In this document: piece after piece, positions 1 through 10,800 of the stretch
How the letters are laid out: every line of letters begins with the position of its first letter
Position numbering within the stretch: the first letter of the stretch is position 1
NCBI RefSeq assembly: GCF_000717745.1
Contig: NZ_JOBH01000010.1
Coordinates: 434,001-498,000 of the forward strand
Length of the DNA: 64,000 nt
Direction: 5' to 3'
Source: Streptomyces violens
GTDB taxonomy: Bacteria; Actinomycetota; Actinomycetes; Streptomycetales; Streptomycetaceae
Made by a program: the position numbers and the translations under genes
The notes under the pieces: generated by a model
What the model was told of the DNA's origin: nothing
Database searches by the model: none
The model's input: the letters and a program-made list of their open reading frames with translations, nothing else

Positions 1-1
1 G

Positions 2-1204
2 CCGCGCCAACTCGCCCTGCTGCCCGCGGAGTGCGCGGGGCGTCGGGTGGCCTGGCCGTCGCCGCTGCGGCCCGCCGTGCCCGGGCTGCTCGCGGCGCAC
101 GCCGGGCAGAAGGTCGCGGTGCTGGCCAGCGGCGACCCCATGTTCTACGGCATCGGACGGACGCTCACCGAAGTGCTCGGCGACGGGGCCGTCGGCACCG
201 ACGCGCTGCGCATCATGCCGCACCCCTCCTCCGTCTCCTACGCCTGCGCCCGGCTGGGCTGGCCGGTGGAGGAGACCGAGGTGGTCACGCTCGTCGGGCG
301 CCCCGCCGCACAGCTCACCGCCGCGCTGCACGACGGCCGGCGGCTGCTCGTCCTCAGCGCGGGCCCCGGTACTCCCGCCGAGGTCGCCCGGCTGCTGGAA
401 GAACAGGGCTTCGGGCCGAGCGGGATGCGGGTGCTCGAACAGCTCGGCGGCGAGCGGGAGCGCGTCCTGGCCGGCACGGCCGAGGAGTGGCCGCACCCGC
501 CCGGGGACGCGCTGAACATCATCGCCCTGGAGTGCCGCCGCGCCCCGGATGCGCTGCGCCTCGGCGCGGTACCCGGGCTGCCCGACGACGCGTACGAGCA
601 CGACGGGCAGCTGACCAAGCGTCATGTCCGTGCCGCCACCCTCGGGGCGCTCGCGCCGGCCCCGGGCGAGCTGATGTGGGACATCGGGGGCGGCTCCGGT
701 TCGATCGCCATCGAGTGGATGCGGACCCACCGCTCCTGCCGCGCCGTCTGCGTCGAGCGCGACCCCGTACGGGCCGAGCGCATCGGACGCAATGCCGACC
801 GGCTCGGCGTACCGGCCCTACAGGTCGTCACCGGCCCGGCCCCGGACGCCCTGTCCGGCCTGCCGGTACCGGACGCGGTCTTCATCGGCGGCGGGCTGAC
901 CAGCCCCGGGCTGCTCGCGGCCTGCTGGGACGCGCTGCCGCCCGGCGGCCGGCTGGTGGCCAACACCGTGACGCTGGAGTCCGAGGCGCTGCTCGCGGAC
1001 TGGTACCGGGAGCACGGCGGCGAGCTGGTACGGCTGGCCGTGGCGCACGCCGTACCGGTGGGCGGCTTCACCGGGTGGCGGCAGGCCATGCCGGTCACCC
1101 AGTGGGCCGTGCGCAAGGCCCCCGTGAGCGACGGCCGTTATCAGGACGACGACCGCCGCGCAGGCATCGACGACTACGACGCACCCTCAGGAGACGACAG
1201 ATGA
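2..1204 (+). CDS. cobL: Precorrin-6Y C5,15-methyltransferase (decarboxylating), 5' end outside window
   Basis: CobL methylates C5 and C15 of precorrin-6Y (CbiE part) and removes the C12 acetate carboxyl (CbiT part) in corrin synthesis. The frame is open from base 2, so the true start lies left of the window; about 400 codons are visible. The first half shows the tetrapyrrole methylase motif GDPMFYGIG near base 130. The second half has the CbiT SAM-binding loop (MWDIGGGSGSIAIEW near base 675) and a late GGGLTSPG motif. The stop overlaps the cobM start as ATGA, pointing to translational coupling. The GTG at 47 is in frame but lies inside the domain and is not the start. Family assignment is secure; only the N-terminus is missing. 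Confidence 0.93.
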   Translation, partial: PRQLALLPAECAGRRVAWPSPLRPAVPGLLAAHAGQKVAVLASGDPMFYGIGRTLTEVLGDGAVGTDALRIMPHPSSVSYACARLGWPVEETEVVTLVGRPAAQLTAALHDGRRLLVLSAGPGTPAEVARLLEEQGFGPSGMRVLEQLGGERERVLAGTAEEWPHPPGDALNIIALECRRAPDALRLGAVPGLPDDAYEHDGQLTKRHVRAATLGALAPAPGELMWDIGGGSGSIAIEWMRTHRSCRAVCVERDPVRAERIGRNADRLGVPALQVVTGPAPDALSGLPVPDAVFIGGGLTSPGLLAACWDALPPGGRLVANTVTLESEALLADWYREHGGELVRLAVAHAVPVGGFTGWRQAMPVTQWAVRKAPVSDGRYQDDDRRAGIDDYDAPSGDDR

Positions 1205-1950
1205 CCGTGTACTTCATCGGCGCGGGCCCCGGTGCCGCCGACCTGATCACGGTGCGCGGTGCCCGGACGCTCGCCGCCTGCCAGGTCTGCCTGTACGCGG
1301 GCAGTCTCGTCCCCCGTGAACTGCTCGCCGAATGCCCGCCGGACGCCCGGCTGGTGGACACCGCGCAGCTGAACCTCGACGAGATCACCGCCGAGGTGCT
1401 CCGCGCGCACGAGGCCGGGCACGACGTGGCCCGGCTGCACTCCGGCGACCCGTCGGTCTTCTCCGCGGTCGCCGAGCAGATGCGGCGGCTGGACGCCGCC
1501 GGTGTGCCCTATGAGGTGGTGCCCGGTGTACCGGCATTCGCGGCGGCCGCCGCGGCGCTCAAGCGGGAGCTGACCGTGCCCACGGTCGGCCAGACGGTCA
1601 TCCTCACCCGTATCGCGCAGCAGGCGACCGCGATGCCCGAGGGCGAGGACCTCGCCACCCTGGGGCGCAGCGGTGCCCTTCTGGTGCTGCACCTCGCCGC
1701 CCGGTACGCGGACCGGGTCGTCGAAGAGCTGCTGCCGCACTACGGCGCTGACTGCCCGGCCGCGGTCGTCGCGATGGCCAGCCGGCCCGACGAGCTCGTG
1801 CTGCGCGGCACCCTGGCGGACATCGCGGACCAGGTGAAGGCGGCGGGGATCGTCCGTACGGCCGTCATCATCGTCGGCCGCACGCTGGGCGCCGAGCAGT
1901 TCCGGGACAGCCACCTGTACTCGGCGGAGCGCGACCGCCACGTGTGCTGA
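1201..1950 (+). CDS. cobM: Precorrin-4 C11-methyltransferase
   Basis: CobM (CbiF family) transfers a methyl group from SAM to C11 of precorrin-4. The 249-residue length is normal for the family. Visible motifs are VYFIGAGPGAADLITVRG at the N-terminus, YAGSLVP around residue 35, HSGDPSVFSA near residue 80 and the EVVPGVPAFAAAAAAL segment near residue 105, all typical of SAM-dependent tetrapyrrole methylases. The start ATG overlaps the cobL stop (ATGA), so the two form an operon. A short GC-rich inverted repeat (1953-1979) lies between its stop and the convergent cbiD gene and may end transcription from both sides. Confidence 0.95.
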   Translation: MTVYFIGAGPGAADLITVRGARTLAACQVCLYAGSLVPRELLAECPPDARLVDTAQLNLDEITAEVLRAHEAGHDVARLHSGDPSVFSAVAEQMRRLDAAGVPYEVVPGVPAFAAAAAALKRELTVPTVGQTVILTRIAQQATAMPEGEDLATLGRSGALLVLHLAARYADRVVEELLPHYGADCPAAVVAMASRPDELVLRGTLADIADQVKAAGIVRTAVIIVGRTLGAEQFRDSHLYSAERDRHVC

Positions 1951-1983
1951 TCCCGCCGGGCCGGGGACGGCCCCGGGGCGAGC

Positions 1984-3138
1984 TCAGCGCACCGTACTGC
2001 GCCCGACCACGTTGCCCGCGCGGTCGATGCAGATGACGTCGACCGCCACGGGGGCGCCGCGCAGCACTTCGAGGGCCTGATCGCGGGCGGTCGCGGCCAC
2101 CAGGTCGCCCAGCGGGACCCCGGCCGCCGCGCACAGCTGGAGCGCGGCGAGACCGGTGTTGGCGGCCGCGACCTCCGTGGCCAGCGCCTCGTCGGCGCCG
2201 CCCTGCCGGGCCAGCCCGGCGAGGAAGCCCTTGTCGACCTGGGAGCGCGCGGAGTGCAGGTCCAGGTGGCCCGCGGCCAGCTTGGAGAGCTTGGCGAAGC
2301 CGCCGCAGATCGTGAGCCGCTCGACCGGGTGCCGACGGATGTACTTCAGTACCGCGCCCGCGAAGTCGCCCATGTCCAGGAGGGCGTCCTCGTGCAGGCC
2401 GTACTCGGCCACCACCGTCTTCTCGGACGTCGAGCCGGTGCAGCCGGCCACGTGCGTACGGCCGGCCGCCCTGGCCACGTCCACGCCGCGCCGGATCGAG
2501 TCGATCCAGGCCGAGCACGAGTACGGCACGACGATGCCGGTCGTCCCGAGGATGGACAGGCCGCCCAGGATGCCGAGCCGTGGGTTCCAGGTGGAGCGGG
2601 CGATTTCCTCGCCGTGGTCCACCGAGACGGTGAGCTCGACGTCCGCCTCGCCGCCCCCGTGGCGCGCGGCGACCTGCGCCAGGTGGTCGCGCATCATCTG
2701 ACGCGGCACCGGGTTGATGGCCGGCTCGCCGACGTCGAGGGGGAGGCCGGGGCGGGTCACCGTGCCCACGCCCGGTCCGGCCTTGAAGACCACACCGGAG
2801 CCGGGCGGCAGGGCGCGTGCGGTGACGCGGACCAGCGCGCCGTGCGTGACGTCGGGGTCGTCGCCCGCGTCCTTGACCACACCGGCCGTCGCGCGCCTGC
2901 CTGACGGCTCTCCAGGCGCCTCCCCGGGCCCGTCCTCGGTCAGCTCCTCCACCGCGAGCGCGAAGGCCGGGGTCTGGCCCTTGGGCAGCGTGATCGTCAC
3001 CGGGTCGGGGAAGTCGCCGGTCAGCAGCGCGGTGTACGCGGCGGTGGCCGCCGCGGTCGCGCAGGCGCCGGTCGTCCAGCCGGGCCGCAGACCGGTGTGC
3101 TTGAGTTGGGCGCTGCGCCCGCCACTCGCCTCAGCCAT
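1984..3138 (-). CDS. cbiD: Precorrin-5B C1-methyltransferase, CbiD type
   Basis: CbiD methylates C1 during corrin ring synthesis. The 384-residue protein begins with the family hallmark LRPGWTTGACATAAA and contains the later motifs DVGEPAINPVPR, GTTGIVVPYSC (around residue 180) and TICGGFAKLSKLAAG. CbiD is best known from the anaerobic route, where CobF is its aerobic counterpart; here it stands among aerobic-type genes (cobG, cobN), a mixture also known in other actinomycetes. Its ATG is 11 bases from the ATG of the divergent cobK, so the two promoters must overlap each other's coding ends or be very compact. Confidence 0.95.
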   Translation of the reverse strand: MAEASGGRSAQLKHTGLRPGWTTGACATAAATAAYTALLTGDFPDPVTITLPKGQTPAFALAVEELTEDGPGEAPGEPSGRRATAGVVKDAGDDPDVTHGALVRVTARALPPGSGVVFKAGPGVGTVTRPGLPLDVGEPAINPVPRQMMRDHLAQVAARHGGGEADVELTVSVDHGEEIARSTWNPRLGILGGLSILGTTGIVVPYSCSAWIDSIRRGVDVARAAGRTHVAGCTGSTSEKTVVAEYGLHEDALLDMGDFAGAVLKYIRRHPVERLTICGGFAKLSKLAAGHLDLHSARSQVDKGFLAGLARQGGADEALATEVAAANTGLAALQLCAAAGVPLGDLVAATARDQALEVLRGAPVAVDVICIDRAGNVVGRSTVR

Positions 3139-3149
3139 GGAAGGTCCCG

Positions 3150-3932
3150 ATGCACGCCGCGACGCACGTACTGATACTCGGCGGGACGACGGAGGCCCGC
3201 AGGCTCGCCGCAGCGCTGGCCGAGGGCCGGCTCGCCGGCGGTGTACGCGTGACGACCTCCCTCGCGGGCCGTGTCGCCCGCCCCGTGCTGCCGCCGGGCG
3301 AGGTCCGCATCGGCGGCTTCGGGGGTGCGCAGGGGCTGGCCCAGTGGCTGGGCGCGCACCAGGTGGACGTGCTCATCGACGCCACCCATCCTTTCGCCGG
3401 AACGATCAGTTTCAACGCGGCGACGGCCGCAGGCATGGCCCATGTTCCCCTGCTGGCGCTGCGCCGTCCCGGCTGGGTCCCCGGGGACGGCGACGACTGG
3501 CACTCGGCCGGGTCGCTCCAGGAGGCCGCCGCGCTCCTCCCGGACCTGGGCCGGCGGGTCTTCCTCACCACGGGCCGGATGGGCCTGGCCGCCTTCGCGG
3601 ACCTCGCGGACCTGTGGTTCCTCATGCGGTCCGTGGACGCGCCCGAGGGGCCGTGTCCGCCGCGCATGGAGGTGCTGCTCGACCGCGGCCCGTTCACCCT
3701 GGAGGGCGAGCGGGCGCTGCTGAGCGAGCACCGGATCGACGTCGTGGTCACGAAGGACAGCGGGGGAGCGGCCACCGCGCCCAAGCTCACGGCCGCCCGT
3801 GAGGCCGGCGTCCCGGTGGTCGTCGTCCGCCGCCCGGCGGCCCCGGCCGGCGTCCCCGTGGCGGACAGCCCGGAACAGGCCGTCCGCTGGCTGGCGGAGC
3901 ACGTGGGCGGCGCGTTCCTCACGGAGGCGTGA
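3150..3932 (+). CDS. cobK: Precorrin-6A reductase
   Basis: CobK (CbiJ) reduces precorrin-6A to 6B with NADPH. The N-terminal Rossmann-type motif ILGGTTEARRLAAAL, the IDATHPFA motif around residue 75, FLTTGRMGLAAFADL and the late VVTKDSGG motif are all family signatures. The 260-residue length is normal. It is read away from cbiD and converges on cobIJ, which ends 76 bases beyond its stop. The ATG at 3150 is the only start that keeps the N-terminal strand and glycine loop at the expected distance. No clear ribosome binding site is seen, since the upstream space is only 11 bases. Confidence 0.93.
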   Translation: MHAATHVLILGGTTEARRLAAALAEGRLAGGVRVTTSLAGRVARPVLPPGEVRIGGFGGAQGLAQWLGAHQVDVLIDATHPFAGTISFNAATAAGMAHVPLLALRRPGWVPGDGDDWHSAGSLQEAAALLPDLGRRVFLTTGRMGLAAFADLADLWFLMRSVDAPEGPCPPRMEVLLDRGPFTLEGERALLSEHRIDVVVTKDSGGAATAPKLTAAREAGVPVVVVRRPAAPAGVPVADSPEQAVRWLAEHVGGAFLTEA

Positions 3933-4008
3933 CCCCGGGGGCGGCGGGCACCGCCCCACGAAGGGAGCTGCCGCCCCCGAAGGACAGCCGCTGCCCCCGA
4001 AGCGCGCC

Positions 4009-5535
4009 TCAGTCCTCCGGGTACCGCCGCGGCGTCCAGACGATCTGCTCGCCGTTCTCGCGCCGTACGGTCTGCGTCTGCGAGGAGCCGACGATCAGGA
4101 GGGTCCGCATGTCGACCTCGGCCGGCTCCAGGTCCGCCAGCCGTACGACGCGGACGCTCTCCTCCGGGCCGCCGATGTCGCGGCCCAGGATGACCGGGGT
4201 GTCCGGCGCGCGGTGTTCGAGAAGCAGCTCGCGGGCCTTGCCGACCTGCCACGTACGGCTGCGCGAACCGGGGTTGTACAGGGCGAGCACCAGGTCGGCG
4301 GCGGCCGCCGCGCGCAGCCGCTCGGCGATCACCTCCCACGGCTTGAGCCGGTCCGAGAGGGAGATCGTGGCGTAGTCGTGGCCGAGCGGTGCGCCCGCGC
4401 GGGCGGCGGCCGCGTTGGCCGCGGTCACCCCCGGCAGCACCCGTACGGGGACGTCCGCGTACGCCTCCTGCGCCGCCACCTCCAGGACGGCGGTGGCCAT
4501 CGCGAAGACGCCGGGGTCGCCGCCGGAGACCACGGCGACGCGCCGTCCCCGCCGCGCCAGGTCCAGCGCGAACTCGGCGCGCTCGGACTCGACCTTGTTG
4601 TCCGATCCGTGCCGCTCCTGGCCCGCCCGTACCGGTACCCGGTCCAGGTAGGTCGTGTAGCCGACCAGGTCGGTGGCGTTGTCGAGGGCACCGCGCGACT
4701 CGGGCGTCAGCCAGGGAGCGCCGGCAGGCCCGGTGCCGACGACCGTCACGTCGCCGGTCTCCGGGACCGCGGGCCCGGTGTCCACGCGCGACGGCAGCAC
4801 GGCCACCGAGAAGTACGGCACCGAGTCCGGGTCCACGTCCGCCAGCGCCGCCGTGCGCTCGCCGTCCATGTACGCCCGCTCCACGTACCGCGCGTCCGCC
4901 AGCCGGCCCGTACGCTCCAGGGCGCGGCGCACGGTCGGGAACGTACGGCCGAGCTTCATCACGACCGCCGAGTCGGCGGCGGCCAGCCGGGCCGTCAGCT
5001 CGTCCTCGGGCAGCGTGCCCGGCACGATCGTCAGCGTCTCCTCGGCCTCGACGAGCGGTTCGCCGAGCCGGGCCGCGGCCGCGCTGACCGAGGTGATCCC
5101 GGGGACCACCTCGGTGGGGTAGCGGTGCGCGAGCCGCTTGTGCATGTGCTGGTACGAGCCGTAGAAGAGCGGGTCGCCCTCGGCGAGGACGGCGACCGTG
5201 CGGCCCGCGTCGAGGTGCGCGGCCAGCCGGGCCGCGGCCTCCTCGTAGAAGTCGTTCAGCGCGCCCCGGTAGCCGCCGGGGTGGTCCGTCGTCTCGACCG
5301 TCACCGGGTAGCGCAGCAGCTCCTCGATGTGGTCGGGGCGCAGGTGCGGCTCGGCGATCGCGCGGGCGCGGGACCGGCCGTGCCGGGCGCTGTGGTACGC
5401 CACCACGTCCGCCTCCGCGATGGCCTCGACGGCCCGCAGGGTCATCAGGGACGGGTCGCCGGGGCCCAGCCCGACTCCGTACAGCTTGCCGCTGCGCCCG
5501 GTGTGCTCGGCGGCGCCGCTCTCCGTGGTGCTCAT
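4009..5535 (-). CDS. cobIJ: Precorrin-2 C20-/precorrin-3B C17-methyltransferase fusion
   Basis: This 508-residue protein joins two SAM-dependent methylases. The first half (residues about 15-245) is CobI, with [33 protein letters not shown] and [19 protein letters not shown]. The second half (about 255-490) is CobJ, which methylates C17 and contracts the ring, with [29 protein letters not shown] and [29 protein letters not shown]. CobI-CobJ fusions are usual in Streptomyces. The start chosen is the ATG at 5535, which overlaps the cobH stop as ATGA; the same frame runs open further upstream through cobH, but that part is out-of-frame translation of cobH. Confidence 0.93.
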   Translation of the reverse strand: MSTTESGAAEHTGRSGKLYGVGLGPGDPSLMTLRAVEAIAEADVVAYHSARHGRSRARAIAEPHLRPDHIEELLRYPVTVETTDHPGGYRGALNDFYEEAAARLAAHLDAGRTVAVLAEGDPLFYGSYQHMHKRLAHRYPTEVVPGITSVSAAAARLGEPLVEAEETLTIVPGTLPEDELTARLAAADSAVVMKLGRTFPTVRRALERTGRLADARYVERAYMDGERTAALADVDPDSVPYFSVAVLPSRVDTGPAVPETGDVTVVGTGPAGAPWLTPESRGALDNATDLVGYTTYLDRVPVRAGQERHGSDNKVESERAEFALDLARRGRRVAVVSGGDPGVFAMATAVLEVAAQEAYADVPVRVLPGVTAANAAAARAGAPLGHDYATISLSDRLKPWEVIAERLRAAAAADLVLALYNPGSRSRTWQVGKARELLLEHRAPDTPVILGRDIGGPEESVRVVRLADLEPAEVDMRTLLIVGSSQTQTVRRENGEQIVWTPRRYPED

Positions 5536-6179
5536 TCCGCGGTGCTCGCAATCGCGTTGACGGCGGACGCGGCCATCGCGCTGCCGCCGCGACGGCCCCG
5601 CACCACCAGGTAGTCCAGGCCCAGCGTGTTCGCCGCGAGGGCGTCCTTCGACTCGGCCGCGCCGATGAAGCCCACCGGTATGCCGAGGACGGCCGCCGGG
5701 CGCGGCGCGCCCTCCGCGACCATCTCCAGCAGGCGGAACAGGGCGGTCGGCGCGTTGCCCACGGCCACCACCGAGCCCTCCAGCAGGCCCCGGTCGCGCC
5801 AGAGCTCCAGCGCGGCGGCGCTGCGCGTGGTGCCCAGCTTCTCGGCCAGCTCGGGCACGCCCGGCTCCGAAAGGGTGCACACCACGGCGTTGTCGGCGGG
5901 CAGCCGCTTGCGGGTGACTCCGCTGGCGACCATCTGCGCGTCGCACAGCACCGGCGCGCCGGCCTCCAGCGCGGCCCGGGCGCGGCCGATCACCTCCGGG
6001 CTGAAGGCGAGGTCGCGGACGAGATCGGTCATGCCGCAGGCGTGGATCATCCGGACCGCGACCTGGGAGACGTCCGCGGGCAGCCCCGCGAGGTCCGCCT
6101 CCGCGCGGATGGTGGCAAAGGACTGGCGGTAGATCTCCGCCCCGTCCTTCTCGTAGTCGAACACGGTGCTCTCGCTCAT
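5532..6179 (-). CDS. cobH: Precorrin-8X methylmutase
   Basis: CobH moves the C11 methyl group of precorrin-8X to C12, giving hydrogenobyrinate. The 215-residue length is normal. Family motifs seen are the N-terminal [31 protein letters not shown] near residue 45 (His carries the catalytic role in CobH), [11 protein letters not shown] near residue 80 and the C-terminal [16 protein letters not shown]. The gene is sandwiched between cobG and cobIJ with 4-base overlaps at both ends, so the three are one translationally coupled operon read leftwards. Confidence 0.95.
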   Translation of the reverse strand: MSESTVFDYEKDGAEIYRQSFATIRAEADLAGLPADVSQVAVRMIHACGMTDLVRDLAFSPEVIGRARAALEAGAPVLCDAQMVASGVTRKRLPADNAVVCTLSEPGVPELAEKLGTTRSAAALELWRDRGLLEGSVVAVGNAPTALFRLLEMVAEGAPRPAAVLGIPVGFIGAAESKDALAANTLGLDYLVVRGRRGGSAMAASAVNAIASTAE

Positions 6180-7615
6180 CTCGTCGCCGTCACGTCTGGT
6201 GATCCGTTCACGTGTGAAGACCCGTTCATATCCCGGGTGTCGTTCACGACAGTACGCAGGGCTTCACCGCGCGGCGGTACCCGGTACCCGTCGACCTCGT
6301 AGCCCTCGGGGGTGGCGACCACGTCCACCCAGTCGCCCTGCGGATGACCGCAGCGGCGCTCGCAGCCGGACCAGTACACGGGCAGCCCGCCGCCCGCCCC
6401 CAGGGCCGTCGCGGCGTCGGCCCGCACGTCCGCCAGGGACTTGGCGCAGCCGGGGCGGCCGATGCAGGCGCCGACGCCGTGCCAGGGGGAGGCGGGGTCG
6501 GTGATCAGGCCGGCCGCCGCCAGGTCGCGCAGCCGTGCCTCGGCGGCCGCGCGGTCCAGCCCGGGGACGACCACGCCGCGCCACGGGGTGAGCCGTATCT
6601 CATCGGCACCGTCCGTGCGGGCCACGTCGGTCAGCAGCCCCCACTGTGCGGCGGTCAGCGTCCCCAGGGGGGCGAGGACGGACAGCGCCCGATGGCCGTC
6701 GGGGCCGTCGACAATCCCGGGGGCGGGCGCCGCCCCCGTAGGCAGCGAGGCCCCCGCCGCATACGTGCAAGCAATGCCCGCCGCGTCCAGCCGTCGCGCC
6801 GTCTCGCGTACCAACTCCTCGGTACCGCCCGGCAGATCGCTCACCCGCCAGGCGCGGGACCGGCTCTCCGCCGCCGCATCCAGGAAGACTTCGGCCGCCA
6901 TCAGCGCGGCCCGAGGGGCGTCGGCGCCGCGCACTCGAAGTGCGCCGACCGCGCCCCCGATGTACAGCAGCGCACCACCAGAAGCAGCGCCCGCCGCACC
7001 AGGGGCAGGGCCCGCCGCACCAGAGGCAGCGCCCACCGCACCAGAGGCAGCGCTCTCCGCAGCACCACCGGGAGCAGCCCCCGCAGCCCCAGAGGCGATC
7101 AATGTCACATCCGCGCCGAGCGCCGCCACGTCCCCGCGCCCGTCGTCCAGCGCGAACAGGAAGCGTCCCGAGAGTGCGGTCGCGGCCTCGCTCGCGCACA
7201 ACAGGCCGTCCAGGGCGCCCAACCAGGGGCGTACGTCCGCGTGTCCGGTGCCGTCGAGGCCGGACAGTGGGGAGGCGACGATGTTGCGTACCCGCTCGTG
7301 GCGGTACGAAGGCAGCAGTCCGGCCGCGTCGAGCAGGCCCGCCAGGGCCGCGCCGCAGTCGCCGTCCAGGCCACGCAATTGCACATTCCCGCGCGAGGTG
7401 AGGTGCAGCGCACCATCCCCGAGGCGGACCGCCGCGTCGGCCAGCGCGGCCGCCTGAGCGGCGGTCAGTACGCCGCCGGGCACTCGAACGCGGGCCAGCG
7501 CACCGTCGTCCGCCATGTGCAGCCGCAAAGTGCCCGGGCAGGCGTCGAGACGAACCGGTATGGGGGGTTCGTCCCGAGGTGGAGGGTTGGTCGCCGTGGG
7601 CATGGCGGCGAGCAT
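6176..7615 (-). CDS. cobG: Precorrin-3B synthase with Gly/Ala-rich insertion
   Basis: CobG is the oxygen-dependent Fe-S monooxygenase that makes precorrin-3B, a mark of the aerobic B12 route. The sequence shows the nitrite/sulfite reductase-like fold twice; the cluster motif near the C-terminus, [10 protein letters not shown] followed by [14 protein letters not shown], carries the four cysteines. The protein is 479 residues, longer than many relatives. Bases about 6970-7095 encode a low-complexity Gly/Ala/Pro stretch of some 40 residues made of short repeats. A Ser/Asn-rich tail of about 22 residues follows the last domain. The ATG at 7615 is listed; an ATG at 7603 is an equally possible start. 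It heads the cobG-cobH-cobIJ operon, divergent from cobN. Confidence 0.92.
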   Translation of the reverse strand: MLAAMPTATNPPPRDEPPIPVRLDACPGTLRLHMADDGALARVRVPGGVLTAAQAAALADAAVRLGDGALHLTSRGNVQLRGLDGDCGAALAGLLDAAGLLPSYRHERVRNIVASPLSGLDGTGHADVRPWLGALDGLLCASEAATALSGRFLFALDDGRGDVAALGADVTLIASGAAGAAPGGAAESAASGAVGAASGAAGPAPGAAGAASGGALLYIGGAVGALRVRGADAPRAALMAAEVFLDAAAESRSRAWRVSDLPGGTEELVRETARRLDAAGIACTYAAGASLPTGAAPAPGIVDGPDGHRALSVLAPLGTLTAAQWGLLTDVARTDGADEIRLTPWRGVVVPGLDRAAAEARLRDLAAAGLITDPASPWHGVGACIGRPGCAKSLADVRADAATALGAGGGLPVYWSGCERRCGHPQGDWVDVVATPEGYEVDGYRVPPRGEALRTVVNDTRDMNGSSHVNGSPDVTATR

Positions 7616-7659
7616 ACCGATCCCGTCCCGGGCGTCCGCCCCACGCTCGGGGAGCGGCC

Positions 7660-7804
7660 CTTACTATGCTCACGGCGGGCCATCCGGTCCGTCACCATCG
7701 CCGGCGACGGCGACAGGGGAGGAAGCCCGGTGCGAATCCGGCGCGGTCCCGCCACTGTGAGCCCGGCCCCAGCGGCCGGGTGAGCCAGGAACTCCCTTTC
7801 CTCC
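7660..7804 (+). promoter_or_regulatory. Cobalamin (B12) riboswitch upstream of cobN
   Basis: The conserved cobalamin aptamer core is visible: GGAAGCCCGGTGCGAATCC (about 7720-7739), then CGGTCCCGCCACTGTGAGCC (about 7744-7763), a GC hairpin, and the B12-box end GAGCCAGGAACTCC (7782-7795). It lies about 80 bases before the cobN ATG and on the same strand. The downstream CCTTTCCTC (7795-7803) is nearly complementary to the cobN ribosome binding site GAGGAAGG (7865-7872), so control by hiding that site when B12 is bound is likely. The outer boundaries are approximate because the P1 stem was not folded. Confidence 0.92.
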
Positions 7805-7883
7805 GCTCTCGGTCCCGTCCGAGCAGGGGAAATCCATTCCGACACCGCCCGGGGCGCGGACCCCGAGGAAGGCCCGACGCCGC

Positions 7884-10800
7884 ATGCTGCATTCCTCCGG
7901 GGAGCCCAACCCCGAGACCCGCCGGATCCTGCTCCTGTCGACCTCCGACACGGACCTGCTGAGCGCCCGCGCGGCGAGCGGCCCCGTCGGCTACCGCTTC
8001 GCAAACCCCTCCCGGCTGGACCTCGAAGAGCTGCCCGGCCTGCTCGACGGCTGCGACCTGGTCGTCGTACGCCTCCTCGGCGGCATCCGCGCCTGGCAGG
8101 AGGGCCTGGACCAGCTGCTCGCCGACGGCCGCCCGGTCGTCGTGCTCACCGGTGAACAGGCCCCTGACGCCCAGCTCATGGCCGCCTCGACCGTCCCGGT
8201 CGGCATCGCCGCCGAGGCACACGCGTACCTCGCGCACGGCGGCCCCGCCAACCTGGAGCAGCTCGCCCGTTTCCTCTCCGACACCGTGCTGCTCACCGGC
8301 CACGGCTTCGAGCCGCCGGCCGCCGCGCCGTCCTGGGGCGAGCTGGAGGACCATCTGCCGCTGCCCGGCACGCAGCCGGACTTCCCGCTCGTCGCGGTGC
8401 TCTACTACCGCGCCCACCACATGAGCGGAAACACCGCCTTCGTGCGGGCACTGTGCGAGGAGATCAACCGAGCCGGCGGCCGTGCCCTGCCGCTGTACGT
8501 CGCCTCGCTGCGCTCCCCCGAGCCCGAGCTCATCGAGCGGCTGCGGGACGCCGACGCCATCGTCACGACCGTACTGGCCGCCGGCGGCACCAAGCCCGCC
8601 GCCGCCTCCGCGGGCGGCGACGACGAGTCCTGGGACGCGGGCGCGCTCGCATCCCTGGACGTACCGATCCTCCAGGCGCTCTGCCTGACCTCCTCGCGCG
8701 CCGACTGGGAGGAGAACGACGAGGGCGTCTCGCCCCTGGACGCGGCCAGCCAGATCGCCGTGCCCGAGTTCGACGGCCGCCTGATCACCGTCCCGTTCTC
8801 CTTCAAGGAGATCGACGAGGACGGCCTCCCGGCGTACGTCGCCGACCCCGAGCGTGCGGCGCGCGTCGCCGGCATCGCCGTACGTCACGCCCGGCTGCGC
8901 CACATCGCGCCCGCCGACAAGCGTGTGGCGCTCGTACTCTCCGCATACCCGACCAAGCACTCCCGCATCGGCAACGCGGTCGGCCTGGACACCCCGGCCT
9001 CCGCCGTCGAACTGCTGCGCCGCCTCCGCGCGGAGGGCTACGACTTCGGGCCCGAGGAGGAGATCCCCGGCCTGGTCTCCGGCGACGGCGACGAGCTGAT
9101 CCGCGCCCTCATCGAGGCCGGCGGCCACGACCAGGACTGGCTCACCGAGGAGCAGCTGGCCCGCAACCCCGTCCGCATCCCGGCCGCCGACTACAAGCGC
9201 TGGTACGCGACCCTCCCCGCCGAGCTGCGCAAGTCCGTCGAGGAGCACTGGGGCCCCGCGCCCGGCGAGATGTTCCTCGACCGCAGCCGCAACCCCGAGG
9301 GCGACATCGTGCTCGCGGCCCTGCGCCGCGGCAATCTGCTCATCCTCATCCAGCCGCCGCGCGGCTTCGGCGAGAACCCGATCGCGATCTATCACGACCC
9401 CGATCTGCCGCCCTCGCACCACTACTTGGCGGCCTACCGCTGGATCGCCGCCGCTGCCGAGGACGGCGGCTTCGGCGCCGACGCCATGATCCACCTGGGC
9501 AAGCACGGCAACCTGGAGTGGCTGCCCGGCAAGAACGCGGGCCTCTCCGCCGCCTGCGGCCCGGACGCCGCGCTCGGCGACCTGCCCCTCATCTACCCGT
9601 TCCTGGTCAACGACCCGGGCGAGGGCACGCAGGCCAAGCGCCGCGTCCACGCCACCCTCGTCGACCACCTCGTCCCGCCGATGGCCCGCGCCGACTCGTA
9701 CGGTGACATCGCGCGCCTGGAGCAGCTGCTCGACGAGTACGCGCAGATCTCCTCCATGGACCCGGCCAAGCTGCCCGCCATCCGCGCGCAGATCTGGACC
9801 CTCATCCAGGCCGCCAGGCTCGACCACGACCTGGGCCTGGAGGACCGTCCGGACGACGACGGCTTCGACGACTTCCTGCTGCACGTCGACGGCTGGCTGT
9901 GCGAGGTCAAGGACGCCCAGATCCGCGACGGCCTGCACGTACTCGGCGGCGCGCCGACCGGCGCACCCCGCGTCGACCTGGTCCTCGCGATCCTCCGCGC
10001 CCGCCAGATTTGGGGCGGCACGTCCGCCCTCCCCGGCCTGCGCGAGGCGCTCGGCCTGGACGAGTCGGCGGCGACCCGGACGACCGCGGACGCGGCCGAG
10101 GAGCAGGCACGCGCCCTCGTACAGGCGATGGAGGACGCGGGCTGGGACCCGGCGGCGGTGGCGGACATCGCGGCGAACCACGGTCAGCAGGTCGCGGACA
10201 TCCTCGACTTCGCCGCCCGCGAGGTCGTCCCGCGCCTCGCCGGCACCACCGCCGAACTCGACCACGTCGTCCACGCCCTCAAGGGCGGCTTCGTACCGGC
10301 CGGCCCCTCCGGCTCGCCGCTGCGCGGTCTGGTCAACGTCCTGCCGACCGGCCGCAACTTCTACTCCGTCGACCCGAAGGCCGTCCCGTCGCGCCTCGCC
10401 TGGGAGACCGGCCAGGCCCTCGCCGACTCCCTCCTGGAGCGGTACAAGACGGACAACGGCGACTGGCCCACCTCCGTCGGCCTGTCCCTCTGGGGCACGA
10501 GCGCGATGCGCACGGCCGGTGACGACGTCGCCGAGGCCCTCGCGCTGCTCGGCGTCCGCCCCGTCTGGGACGACGCCTCGCGCCGCGTGACGGGCCTGGA
10601 GCCGATCCCGCTCGACGAGCTGGGCCGCCCCCGCATCGACGTCACCCTGCGCATCTCCGGCTTCTTCCGGGACGCGTTCCCGCACACCATCGGCCTGCTG
10701 GACGACGCGGTCCGCCTGGTCGCCGGCCTCGACGAGCCCGCCGACCAGAACTTCGTACGCGCCCACGCCCAGGCCGACCTCGCCGAGCACGGCGACGAAC

